Below, piece after piece: positions 8,705 through 16,793 of a stretch of DNA of 64,000 nt. Under the pieces are notes generated by a model that searched no databases, was not told the origin of the DNA, and saw only the letters and a program-made list of their open reading frames with translations. The stretch's first letter is position 1, and each line of letters opens with the position of its first letter. Origin of the DNA: Parvibaculaceae bacterium (GTDB taxonomy: Bacteria > Pseudomonadota > Alphaproteobacteria > Parvibaculales > Parvibaculaceae). A program made the translations under genes and the position numbers. Where the stretch lies: contig JAHBYJ010000001.1 of the NCBI GenBank assembly GCA_019636015.1, forward strand, positions 682,001-746,000, read 5' to 3'.

Positions 8705-9553
8705 TCAGATCGGGTTGACGGTGGCGCCGCCGAATTCAGCCATGACGGAAGACACGAGTTCGCGGTTGTCATGGTCCCAGGGATGGAAGTCGCGCTTGTA
8801 GAAATCGAGATAGGGCCGAAGCACACCGCTCATCGCGCCATCCTTGCCGAAGATGAATTTCAGTCCGTCGCGCCAGAGCTTGTAGCGGGAGCCTTCATAA
8901 TTGCGCAGCAGGAGGCGCATGTTGCGAATGACGTGCTGGGTGAATTCGATCGTCACCAGCGCCATCACCACACGCCGGCGCCAGGTCTGTCCGCCCACGG
9001 CCACATAGACGTCGAAAGCAACCGCCTTGTGCTCCGTCTCCTCGAGCGCATGCCAGCGCCACATCTCGGCCATGTCGGGGTTCGCTCCCTCAAGCGCCTG
9101 CGGATTGCGGAAGAGCGCATCCGCGAGGATCGCCGTGAGGTGCTCGAACGCGACGGTGCCCGCCAGCTGCTGCATGGGCGAGAGATAGCGGCGCGCGAAT
9201 TTCTGCCGCACATAGACGGCGCGCTCCATCTTCTCGATCGAGACGCCCCGGGCCCGGCACAGCGCTTCATTGTAATGCTGGTGCTCCCGGCGATGGATCG
9301 CCTCCTGCGCCATGAAGCCGCGAATGCGCCGTTCGAGTTCGGGATCGTCGAGCTTGCCGCGGAAAGCCTTCACGCTGTCGATGAAGAATTGTTCGCCGAG
9401 CGGAAAGAGAATCGACATCGCGTCGAAAAAAGCCGTCTTGAATGGATCGCCGCCATGCCACTCCGTCTTCAGCACATCCTCGATATTGAATTGCCGGTTG
9501 CGGGGCACAATTTCGACATTTTGCGGCGTGCGGGATGCGGTGGAACCGTGCAT
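8705..9553 (-). CDS. PF10118-type metal-dependent hydrolase (ferritin-like diiron fold)
   Basis: A 282-residue protein of the 'predicted metal-dependent hydrolase' family (PF10118 by recognition). Candidate metal ligands are spread as in a ferritin-like four-helix diiron site: GEQFF near residue 53, QEAIHRREH near 84-92, FEHLTA near 136, and HALEETEHKAVAFD near 169-182. The exact reaction of the family is not established. It is the first gene of a likely two-gene operon with the P450, suggesting joint action on one hydrophobic substrate, and it is divergent from an AraC-type regulator. Confidence 0.8.
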   Translation of the reverse strand: MHGSTASRTPQNVEIVPRNRQFNIEDVLKTEWHGGDPFKTAFFDAMSILFPLGEQFFIDSVKAFRGKLDDPELERRIRGFMAQEAIHRREHQHYNEALCRARGVSIEKMERAVYVRQKFARRYLSPMQQLAGTVAFEHLTAILADALFRNPQALEGANPDMAEMWRWHALEETEHKAVAFDVYVAVGGQTWRRRVVMALVTIEFTQHVIRNMRLLLRNYEGSRYKLWRDGLKFIFGKDGAMSGVLRPYLDFYKRDFHPWDHDNRELVSSVMAEFGGATVNPI

Positions 9554-9671
9554 TTTGGCCTCCTTGCTGAAGCGGATCGCGGAATTGTCGCTCTTCTGAG
9601 CCCTAGATAATCATTCTGGCGCCGCGCAGGAGGTCATTTCCGGCCAAGACAGGGGTCAGATTCGGACAGGT

Positions 9672-10706
9672 ATGCGTATCGAACCCGGATATGTCGAAAT
9701 CTTCGCGGCGGTGCTGAAGGAAGCCGGGCACGATCCCGCGCGACTCCCGCTCCCGCGCGTCGGTCCGGTCACGGAGGAAGCGTTTCGCCGCCTCGCCGAG
9801 AGGCTTGTTGCGGAAACCCGCGATCCGGCAATTGCCCTGCGGCTTGGCTCGCGCATGCATCTTGGCACACACGGCCTTCTCGGCCACGCCATTCTGAGCA
9901 GCAGAAGCCTCCGGCAGGCCGCGAGCTTGATGATCCAGTACAGCCCCCTGCAGGGCGCGAAGGGCCGCATCCAGCTTTCATTTGCGGGCGCAAACGCCGT
10001 TCTCTCCTTCGAGCCGCCATTCGAGGTGGAGGGCGCGCCGCATTTTCTGGTCGAGCTGTTCTTCGCGGGCGTGCTCGCTGCCCTTCGTCAGCTCATCGGC
10101 CCGCTTCCCGAGCAATGCAGGCTTGAGCTTGCTTATCCTCAGACGATGCCTGCGGAGGTCTATCGCCGCTTTCTCGGCATCGACGTCTCGTTCGGCCATG
10201 CGGTGAATCGCTTCATCGGCCCGAACGACCGCGTGGACATGCCGCTTTCGGCAGCAAGTATTCCGATGGCGGAAATGTACCGGCGGCAATGCGAGAAGCT
10301 GCTGCGCGACATGAATGCCGAGGGTGGCCTGTCGGGAGAGCTGCGCCGCATGGTTCTTGCCGCGCATGGACGTTTCCCCGGCATGGTGGAAGCGGCAAGG
10401 CGGCTCAACATGAGCGAGCGGACGCTGCGCCGCCGTCTCGCGGGGGAAGGCACCTCCTATCGCGGCATTGTCGACGATGTGCGCGCCTATCTCGCGCGCG
10501 AATATCTCCGCGATACGCCGCTTGGCATTGCCGACGTCGCTTCGCTGCTCGGCTTCGACGATGTGGCTAATTTCCGCCGTGCCTTCCGCAAGCGCTATGG
10601 ATGCTCGCCAAGCGCCTACCGCGCCTCATTGCCCCGAAACGGGACGGCCGATCTACAGTCTACTGAACAAACACTCACGCAATTGCACATGCTTCAACAC
10701 CGTTAA
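9672..10706 (+). CDS. AraC-family transcriptional regulator
   Basis: A 344-residue regulator. The N-terminal ~200 residues look like the arabinose-binding-like ligand domain of the OruR/ArgR-like AraC subgroup (PF12625 type). The C-terminus has the two helix-turn-helix motifs: VEAARRLNMSERTLRRRL and IADVASLLGFDDVANFRRAF, ending in RKRYGCSPSAYR. It is divergent from the hydrolase-P450 pair with 118 bases between, so it most likely controls that pair in response to a hydrophobic inducer. It could also affect the downstream lipoprotein and DUF1302 genes on its own strand. Confidence 0.88.
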   Translation: MRIEPGYVEIFAAVLKEAGHDPARLPLPRVGPVTEEAFRRLAERLVAETRDPAIALRLGSRMHLGTHGLLGHAILSSRSLRQAASLMIQYSPLQGAKGRIQLSFAGANAVLSFEPPFEVEGAPHFLVELFFAGVLAALRQLIGPLPEQCRLELAYPQTMPAEVYRRFLGIDVSFGHAVNRFIGPNDRVDMPLSAASIPMAEMYRRQCEKLLRDMNAEGGLSGELRRMVLAAHGRFPGMVEAARRLNMSERTLRRRLAGEGTSYRGIVDDVRAYLAREYLRDTPLGIADVASLLGFDDVANFRRAFRKRYGCSPSAYRASLPRNGTADLQSTEQTLTQLHMLQHR

Positions 10707-10761
10707 GCAGCGATGCGGCCTAGTCTGCCTCCAGTTCAACCTGCGAGGGAAGGAAAGGCTG

Positions 10762-11520
10762 ATGGCGATGAATGGATTGAAGATGGTGGCTGCGGCGGGC
10801 GCTGTGGTGCTCCTGGCTGCATGCTCGTCGGACGATGCGGTGTTCGGCGGCGGCCCGGGTGGCGGCGGTGGCGGCGGCTCGACGGTAACGTCGCTCGGCG
10901 TGACGGGCGAAGGCGGCGTCACCGAGGCGCTCGGCCTTGCCGGACTCACGGACCCGCTGCTCGGCACCGAAGGTGTGCTCGGCGGCGGCGGTGAGGGCGC
11001 GATTGGCGGTGCCCTGCCGGCCGAATTGACGGACGCGCTCGCGCCTGTCGGCGAAGGCCTTGCGCCGGTGATCGCCGGCCTCGAAGCGGTCCCGCTCGAT
11101 ATGGTCACAGACCAGCTTCCTGCCCTTGGCGTTTCGGGCGAAGGCGGCCTCGGCGAGACGCTTCTGGGGCAAGACGTGACCGGCATGCTGCTCGGCGAAA
11201 CCGGCACTGTGCCCGGCCTTCTTGCGGGCGGTAGCGATGGGCTTCTCGGCGGTGGCCTCGGCGGCCTGCCCGGGCTTCCCGGCGGCGGTGGTGGGGATAG
11301 CCCGCTCGCGCCCGTGACGGACCTTGTTGAGGGTCTGCTCGGCGGCGGCCTGCCGGGTCTGCCTGGCGGTGGCGGCGACGATCCGCTGGCTCCGGTTACG
11401 GATCTTCTCGGTGGTCTCGGCGGCGGCGGTCTTCCGGGCCTTCCCGGTGGTGGCGATGATCCGCTCGCTCCGGTCACCGGTCTTCTCGGCGGTCTTACGG
11501 GCGCCCTTCCCACGCCGTAA
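10762..11520 (+). CDS. Gly/Leu/Pro-rich repeat lipoprotein 1
   Basis: A 252-residue predicted lipoprotein with lipobox VLLAAC. Two related modules follow: one beginning LGVTGEGGV (with DPLLG) and one beginning LGVSGEGGLGETLLG (with DVTGMLLG). The C-terminal third has three tandem ~26-residue units built on GLPGLPGGGGDDPLAPVTDLL, which include short collagen-like Gly-X-Y runs. The start could be ATG 10762 or 10768; AGGAAAGG lies just upstream. The upstream frame to 10468 overlaps the AraC gene and is not used. Its paralogue is the next gene, then a DUF1302 protein. Function is unknown; the context suggests an envelope role. Confidence 0.75.
   Translation: MAMNGLKMVAAAGAVVLLAACSSDDAVFGGGPGGGGGGGSTVTSLGVTGEGGVTEALGLAGLTDPLLGTEGVLGGGGEGAIGGALPAELTDALAPVGEGLAPVIAGLEAVPLDMVTDQLPALGVSGEGGLGETLLGQDVTGMLLGETGTVPGLLAGGSDGLLGGGLGGLPGLPGGGGGDSPLAPVTDLVEGLLGGGLPGLPGGGGDDPLAPVTDLLGGLGGGGLPGLPGGGDDPLAPVTGLLGGLTGALPTP
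11250..11508 (+). repeat. Three tandem ~78-bp repeats inside lipoprotein 1
   Basis: Three in-frame copies of a Gly/Pro/Leu-rich unit, each roughly 75-80 bp and encoding variants of GLPGLPGGGGDDPLAPVTDLL. The copies differ at many third positions, so the array is not a recent duplication. The unit lengths are multiples of three, so copy changes would keep the frame. Boundaries are approximate. Confidence 0.65.
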
Positions 11521-11562
11521 CCGGTCATCATGTAAGTGTAGCGTCGATATGAGTGCGGCAGA

Positions 11563-11587
11563 GGGCGGTGCGCAAGCACCGCCCTTT
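11563..11587 (+). terminator. Intrinsic terminator after lipoprotein 1
   Basis: GGGCGGTGC (11563-11571), loop GCAA, GCACCGCCC (11576-11584), then TTT. A perfect 9-bp GC-rich stem with a short T-run about 40 bases after the stop codon. Confidence 0.7.
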
Positions 11588-12020
11588 CCGCATTCAGCCG
11601 GGCATCGCGTGGGCCGAAACGAACGGCGCCCGCCACCGGTGGATGACGGGCGCCGGACATCGTCGCGAGACGCTGGCCTGAAGGTGCCTTCCCTGGTGAG
11701 GGATGCTGTATCGGGATCGAGGAGAACCGTCGAAATCGAATGACAGCGGGAAAGCGCTGCAGAGCCCGGACCTCGCCGGCGATCTCTGTTCTCGGCCGGA
11801 TCATTGCAGCCGCCTTTCGGCCAAGTCCAACGGGATTACAAAGAATTACATAGCCCCGCAGCGCTCCACGAAAGCCCGGTTTTCCCGGCGGCAAGCTGCA
11901 CTCAATGTTCGTGTGCGGACAAAGCCGGAGGAGCCCTGCCCACCGAACATATCGGTACATTTCTCTACACCGTCTCTCTTCCGGGATTTGCTAGGCAGGT
12001 TCACACGGGAGGAGAAAATC
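11588..12020. other. Long leader/intergenic region between the two lipoprotein genes
   Basis: About 430 bases without a supported gene. It contains a nested palindrome: GGCGCCCG (11625-11632) pairing with CGGGCGCC (11647-11654), around an inner CCACCGGTGG (11633-11642). The rest shows no recognisable riboswitch or protein. It should hold the promoter and a long 5' leader for lipoprotein 2. An open frame from 11703 runs in frame into lipoprotein 2, but its N-terminal part looks non-coding. Confidence 0.45.
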
Positions 12021-12881
12021 ATGCGGATGATTCTGGTAGTGCTTGCTGCAGGTGCTCTGGCCGGCTGCTCGGGTGGCAGCGGGTCGCCGTCCCTGGTGGG
12101 CGGCGGCTCTTCTTCCGGCTCAGCTTCGGCGCTCGGCGCCTCGCCGCTCGGCGTGTCGGGCTCGGGTGGCGTCTCGGAGGAACTTCTCGGTACCGATATT
12201 CTGACGCCGCTTCTCGGCAGCGGCGGGCTCGTGGGGGCCACGCTTGGCGGCGGTAGCGATGGCACGCTTGCCGGCAATGCGCCGGCCGGTGGCCCCGTGC
12301 CTGAGGGCGCGCTTTCGCCGCTCGCCGATGCGCTCGACATGATCGCCTCGTCTGCGCCGCCGCTCGGCGTCTCCGGGGACGGCGGACTCGGGCAGGACCT
12401 CCTCGGTCACGACATCACCGGCATGCTGCTCGGAACGCAGGATGGCGCAATTCCGGTTCTGCTCGCCGGCGGCAATGATGCGCCGCTCGGCGGCGTCGCG
12501 CCCGAAGGATCTGCGCCGCTCGCGCCGGTAGGCGATCTTCTCGCCGGTGTCATTCAGGGCGCGCAGTCCGATGCCTCTCAGGGAAATCTGAACGCACTCG
12601 AACCCGTTCTGAGTCCGATCATTCTCGGCTTGCTCGGCGCGAGCGAAGGTGGCGGTCCCGGCGGGACCACCCTGCCCGAATTGCCGACGGAGCAGCTGAG
12701 CCCGGTGCTCGGGCCGGTCGCGGTGCTCGGCACGCAACTGCTCGCCACACCGCTTCTGCCGAACGGAACCACGGCGAATGACATCGTTTTCCCCGTGGCA
12801 CTCGGTGCGGTTGCAGGTGTCGCGGATGCCGCGCTGCCGCTTGGAACGGTGGCCGACACGTTGGCTGGCGTATTGCCTTAA
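12021..12881 (+). CDS. Gly/Leu-rich repeat lipoprotein 2
   Basis: A 286-residue predicted lipoprotein, paralogous to the gene at 10762. Signal peptide MRMILVVLAAGALAGC with lipobox LAGC. Two modules match those of lipoprotein 1 in the same order: LGVSGSGGVSEELLG with TPLLG, then LGVSGDGGLGQDLLG with DITGMLLG. The C-terminal half lacks the collagen-like repeats and has its own hydrophobic-helical pattern (LSPIILGLLGAS, PVLGPVAVLGTQLLATPLL). GGGAGGAG lies seven bases before the ATG. The stop is 48 bases before the DUF1302 gene, so the two may share a transcript. Confidence 0.75.
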   Translation: MRMILVVLAAGALAGCSGGSGSPSLVGGGSSSGSASALGASPLGVSGSGGVSEELLGTDILTPLLGSGGLVGATLGGGSDGTLAGNAPAGGPVPEGALSPLADALDMIASSAPPLGVSGDGGLGQDLLGHDITGMLLGTQDGAIPVLLAGGNDAPLGGVAPEGSAPLAPVGDLLAGVIQGAQSDASQGNLNALEPVLSPIILGLLGASEGGGPGGTTLPELPTEQLSPVLGPVAVLGTQLLATPLLPNGTTANDIVFPVALGAVAGVADAALPLGTVADTLAGVLP

Positions 12882-12929
12882 GGAACGCGCCGAAGCGCGA
12901 TTGTGACGTCTCGAGGGAGGAGCGTAAAA

Positions 12930-14927
12930 ATGAAATTTCGGGTGCTCGGTTCGGCTCTTGCATCGATCGTGGTGCTGGGATGGCCGGTCGCCGGCCAGGC
13001 TGTTCAGTACCAGCTGGGCGATGTGTCCATGGACGTCTCGACCACGGTTTCGGCGGGCGCCAGCATGCGGGTGTCCAAGCAGGGCTGCGAATTCATTTCG
13101 GTGTACAATGGCGGCTGTTACGGCCCCGGCGGCACCGATTACGACGTCAACGCCGATGACGGCAACGTCAATGTCGAGCGCGGCGATTTCATTTCGGCAC
13201 CCGTGAAGATCATTTCCGAGGCGGACATAAAGTGGGACATGTACGGCCTCTTCGTCCGCGCCCGCGCCTTCTATGACTATGTCGGGGACAAGGTTCTCGG
13301 CAGGGGGAGCGGCCGTTACGGCCCTGTGCTGGCGGGCGGCAACCAGCGCCGCCAGCTGGAGGATGAATTCCGCGGCGACGATGCGCATAACCTCCAGGCG
13401 CGCTCCTTTGACCTTCTGGACGCCTTCGCATACTCCAATTTTGTCGTTGCCGACCTGCCCGTTACGGTTCGCCTCGGCCGTCAGGCGGTCAACTGGGGTG
13501 AAAGCCTCTTCATCCCGGGCGGCGTTTCCGCCTATCTGCCGCTCGACGTCTCGGCGCTCGTGCGTCCGGGCGTGGAGCTGAAGGAAGTCTTCCTTCCTCA
13601 GAACTCGATCTTCGCGAGCATCGGATTGCCGGCGAACCTGACGTTCGAAGCACAATACGTCTTCGAATGGGAGCGTTCGGTGCTGCCTGCTTGCGGCAGC
13701 TTCTTCTCTCCGTCGGACGCGGCCGCCGCAGGCTGCCGCTATGTGCTCTCGGGCGGTGAAGTCTACAACTTCGGCAATGGGACCAGCTACCGTCCGACGG
13801 CGTTCATTCCCCGTGGCGGCGACCAGGAAGCGCGCGATGCGGGCCAGTTCGGATTCGCCCTGCGCTACTACGCCGAGTGGCTCAATCAGGGCACCGAGCT
13901 TTCGCTCTACTACATGAATTTCCACAGCAAGCTGCCCTTCGGCACGACCACGGCTTCGGTCCCGACCGCGACGACGCCCGTGCTTCAGGTCTTCTGCAAT
14001 CCGGCGGTTCCGGGCTCGCTCTCCGGTCCCGGTTGTACCTCCGCCGTGCCGGGCCTCACCGACGATGTCGGCCGTCCCGTTTCCTTCGGCCAGGGCATCT
14101 TTGCCGACGCCGCCGGCGACAACAAGAATCTGATCGTTCAGTTCCCGGAAGATATCGACATGATCGGATGGAGCTTCAACACGACCATCCCGATCATCGG
14201 CGATGCGACGGCGCTCTCGGGCGAACTCGCCTTCTTCCCGAACATGCCGTTCCAGGTCGACAGCTCGGAAATTCTCGGCGCCGATGCCGTGAACTTCGGC
14301 TACACGCCGGGCCCCGGCGAGCCTGCCTACTACACCGGGGCGCCCGTCGCGCCGGGCTCGGTCATCCCGGGCTCCCGCCGCACGGAAGCGCTGCACGGCC
14401 AGTTCTATACGCTGAGCACGCTCACGCCTTCGGATCCGATCGTGAGCATGCTCGATGGCAACCTGCTCATTCTCGTCGCCAATGTCGGCTTCCAGTACCT
14501 CCCCGATGCGAAGGGCAACCGCTATGCCATTCCCCGTTCGGGCGAGACGCATGTGAATCCCGGCATGGCTGCAACCTTTGGCGACAATTGCGTCCGTCTG
14601 GGCACCTGCTCGATCGATCCTGTCTATGCCTCGACCTTCTCCTGGGGCTACAGGATGCTTGCCCAGATGGAATACAACAATGCCTTCGATACGCCGTTTA
14701 CGCTGAGCCCGCGTATCATCTGGAGTCACGACGTCGAGGGTTACTCGGCCGGCCCGATCGGTCCGGGTTTCGTCGAGGGCAAGAAGGCCGTCACGCTCGG
14801 CATTGGCGCCAGCTATCTCGATGCCTACACGGTGTCGCTCGACTACACGAACAACTTCGGCGCCAAGTACCGCAACGGCTCCTATGACAAGGATTTCGTG
14901 AGCCTCACGGCGTCCTACACTTTCTGA
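12930..14927 (+). CDS. DUF1302 family outer-membrane-type protein
   Basis: A 665-residue protein with a signal peptide (to about GQA, residue 24) and a body typical of DUF1302: many aromatic and Gly-rich beta-strand-like stretches, the segment VRLGRQAVNWGESLFIPGG at about 175-190, and a C-terminal strand ending in a Phe (VSLTASYTF), as in outer-membrane barrels. The family is widespread in lipid- or hydrocarbon-using proteobacteria, often near a DUF1329 gene; its biochemical role is not established. No DUF1329 partner is seen here; two repeat lipoproteins precede it instead. A strong ribosome site GAGGGAGGAG (12914-12922) sets the start at 12930. Confidence 0.82.
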   Translation: MKFRVLGSALASIVVLGWPVAGQAVQYQLGDVSMDVSTTVSAGASMRVSKQGCEFISVYNGGCYGPGGTDYDVNADDGNVNVERGDFISAPVKIISEADIKWDMYGLFVRARAFYDYVGDKVLGRGSGRYGPVLAGGNQRRQLEDEFRGDDAHNLQARSFDLLDAFAYSNFVVADLPVTVRLGRQAVNWGESLFIPGGVSAYLPLDVSALVRPGVELKEVFLPQNSIFASIGLPANLTFEAQYVFEWERSVLPACGSFFSPSDAAAAGCRYVLSGGEVYNFGNGTSYRPTAFIPRGGDQEARDAGQFGFALRYYAEWLNQGTELSLYYMNFHSKLPFGTTTASVPTATTPVLQVFCNPAVPGSLSGPGCTSAVPGLTDDVGRPVSFGQGIFADAAGDNKNLIVQFPEDIDMIGWSFNTTIPIIGDATALSGELAFFPNMPFQVDSSEILGADAVNFGYTPGPGEPAYYTGAPVAPGSVIPGSRRTEALHGQFYTLSTLTPSDPIVSMLDGNLLILVANVGFQYLPDAKGNRYAIPRSGETHVNPGMAATFGDNCVRLGTCSIDPVYASTFSWGYRMLAQMEYNNAFDTPFTLSPRIIWSHDVEGYSAGPIGPGFVEGKKAVTLGIGASYLDAYTVSLDYTNNFGAKYRNGSYDKDFVSLTASYTF

Positions 14928-14948
14928 GGGAGGCCCCTCCGAAAGCAG

Positions 14949-14992
14949 CGGCTCTCTCCGGCGCGGGTGACCGGAGGGAGCCGTTGTCCTTT
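14949..14992 (+). terminator. Intrinsic terminator after the DUF1302 gene
   Basis: CGGCTCTCTCCGG (14949-14961) pairs with CCGGAGGGAGCCG (14971-14983) with a single G-T pair; TTGTCCTTT follows. It separates this gene from the convergent dehydrogenase gene. Confidence 0.7.
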
Positions 14993-15000
14993 CGGAACCG

Positions 15001-16077
15001 CTAGAGGCCTGTGAGCCGAAGCTCTACGCCCTCCATCTCGTAAAGTGCGGCGAGCCGCCGAAAGCTCTCCTCGCTGAAACCCGTCTCGGGAAGCGCCGCG
15101 CCGGGTCCGAGCGGCACCGTGCCGAGGCCGGCAGTCCGCTCGAGCCCGTAAAGCGCTCCAACCGCCGTGAGATGCGACTGGCCCTGAGGGTCGAAGATCG
15201 TGGCTCGCCGCGTCACCTTGCGTCCGCCCGCTTTGCCTTCCACATCAATGACGATCTCATGCGCGGCCCCGGGCCCCGGCTTTGTCGCCGCAATGGCGTT
15301 CATGCCGGGTAGTTTCATCAGCAGGTCCCAGAGCCCGAGTTTGATCAGGCGGCGCATGCTGCCAAGCGAATTGCCCTTGTCGAGACCGAGCCGCACACCG
15401 GCCTGCCGGGCACCATTGGCAAGCGCGAGCGTCACCACATCCCCCATGTTCATGCGGTAGACGGGGCGAACCGCGCCGGACGGGAACCGGACGTCCCGGT
15501 CGTCCGACAGTGGCCCGACCTTCTGCCACGCGCCATCGACGCGCGCCGTGAAGCCCTGCGACATGCCGGCCCCCGCACTCGCGGAATCGGGGCCCATCTT
15601 GTCGCCGGTGTAATAGAGGATCGACATGTCCAGACGGTCCACCTCGTCGAGGTCGTGAGCAAGCCGCTTTGCAACAATGGCAGGACCACCCGCCATCCAG
15701 TGCGAGGTAAAGAGCATCGGCGCGGTGGGCGCGTGGAGCGCCGCCGCCGCAAGCCCGCGCAGCTGCGCATCGAGGCCGCGCGTGATGTCCATATAGGCGA
15801 TGCCGCGGCGCGCCGCCTCATTGAGCAGGTGATCCTCATATTCATGGATGAATACGCCAACGGCATCGATGTGCTCGACCGCCCGGAGCGGCGAAGGCTT
15901 CGCCACGTCGATCGCGGCGGCCTCCGCACGGCCAATTTCTGCGGCCAGTTTCGCCGCTTCCTCTGCGCGCCGTCCGGCGATCAGGATTTCCACGTCCGGA
16001 TGGTGTTTCCGCACAAGCCGGGCCACCTGCGCCCCCACGACGCCATATCCTCCCGCCAGCAGCACACGCTTTGTCAT
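15001..16077 (-). CDS. Saccharopine dehydrogenase family protein
   Basis: A 358-residue NAD(P)-binding protein. It opens with a Rossmann motif (VLLAGGYGVVGAQVARLV) and an acidic/basic second strand (VEILIAGRRAEEAAKLA), as in saccharopine dehydrogenase-like and trans-acting enoyl reductase-like proteins. The C-terminal region (FSEESFRRLAALYEMEGVELRL) has no family I recognise. The true substrate is unknown. It is divergent from a TetR-family gene, and a perfect palindrome (16110-16125) in the 85-base gap makes it a probable direct target of that regulator. Confidence 0.75.
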   Translation of the reverse strand: MTKRVLLAGGYGVVGAQVARLVRKHHPDVEILIAGRRAEEAAKLAAEIGRAEAAAIDVAKPSPLRAVEHIDAVGVFIHEYEDHLLNEAARRGIAYMDITRGLDAQLRGLAAAALHAPTAPMLFTSHWMAGGPAIVAKRLAHDLDEVDRLDMSILYYTGDKMGPDSASAGAGMSQGFTARVDGAWQKVGPLSDDRDVRFPSGAVRPVYRMNMGDVVTLALANGARQAGVRLGLDKGNSLGSMRRLIKLGLWDLLMKLPGMNAIAATKPGPGAAHEIVIDVEGKAGGRKVTRRATIFDPQGQSHLTAVGALYGLERTAGLGTVPLGPGAALPETGFSEESFRRLAALYEMEGVELRLTGL

Positions 16078-16109
16078 GATCTTTCCTCCCGTTTCGGCTC
16101 CGGCAGATA

Positions 16110-16125
16110 TTGGTCAATAGACCAA
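16110..16125. promoter_or_regulatory. TetR-type operator palindrome, copy 1
   Basis: TTGGTCAATAGACCAA: perfect 6-bp arms TTGGTC/GACCAA around AATA. It lies 33 bases before the dehydrogenase start and 38 before the TetR start. Two close relatives occur at 17447 and 17498. Confidence 0.7.
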
Positions 16126-16162
16126 TTTTGTCAATGGCCCGGCGCCATGTAATCTGCGCTCC

Positions 16163-16786
16163 ATGAAAAGAGAGATGGAAATTGCCCCGGATGCACCGCC
16201 TACCGAAAAGGGCGCAACGCGCCGCGAGCAGATTCTCGCGGCCGCATCCGCGCTTCTTCTGGAGGAGGGCTATGCCGGATTTTCAGCGCGCGGTGTCGCA
16301 GCGCGGGCAGGGCTGAGGCTCAGTCACGTCCAGTATTACTTCTCGAGCCCGGCCGCGATTCTCGCCGAACTCCTCGACCGCTTTGTTCGCCGCTACGGCG
16401 AGGAAATCATGGCGCGCTTTGGCGGGGGGAAGGGCACAGGTGAGCAACGCCTCTACCGCGCGCTCGATTTTTTGCTGAATGACGAGGCCTACAGGCGCGA
16501 CTGCGGCATCTTCATGATTGAAGTCGCGGGCTTTGCCGCACGCGACAAGGTGATCGCCGAAGCGCTGACCCGCTATTACGAGATTTATTTTGCGCTCTTC
16601 TCGGACATAGCGAAGACGCTGAATCCGGCGCTCACCCCGCGCGAGCGGGCGCGCCGCGCCCGCCAATGTGTCGCCTTGATCGAAGGCATGTCGATCACGA
16701 GGCCGCATATGGGTGCCGCCGGCGATGCGGATTTCAACGCGCGCGAGGCAACGCGCGCCATCATGCGACTGCTCTCGCGCGAATGA
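16163..16786 (+). CDS. TetR/AcrR-family transcriptional regulator
   Basis: A 207-residue regulator. The N-terminal TetR helix-turn-helix is clear: TRREQILAAASALLLEEGYAGFS, then RGVAARAGLRLSHVQYYFSSPAAILAEL. The C-terminal ligand domain is helical and not assignable to a ligand. It is divergent from the saccharopine dehydrogenase-like gene with a perfect palindrome between them. Similar palindromes flank the GNAT/PAS gene gap 1.3 kb away, so these four genes probably form one local regulon. Its stop is 7 bases from the end of the convergent GNAT gene. Confidence 0.9.
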   Translation: MKREMEIAPDAPPTEKGATRREQILAAASALLLEEGYAGFSARGVAARAGLRLSHVQYYFSSPAAILAELLDRFVRRYGEEIMARFGGGKGTGEQRLYRALDFLLNDEAYRRDCGIFMIEVAGFAARDKVIAEALTRYYEIYFALFSDIAKTLNPALTPRERARRARQCVALIEGMSITRPHMGAAGDADFNAREATRAIMRLLSRE

Positions 16787-16793
16787 CGCTTGC

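Noticed and set aside
10468..10761. An N-terminal extension of lipoprotein 1 in frame
   Set aside because: It overlaps the end of the AraC gene and would place the lipobox internally.
12120..14729. An 869-codon open frame on the minus strand opposite the lipoprotein 2 and DUF1302 genes
   Set aside because: It is very rich in Arg, His, Glu and Ala with no domain, and lies antisense to genes with clear signal peptides and ribosome sites. This is the usual mirror frame of high-GC coding DNA.
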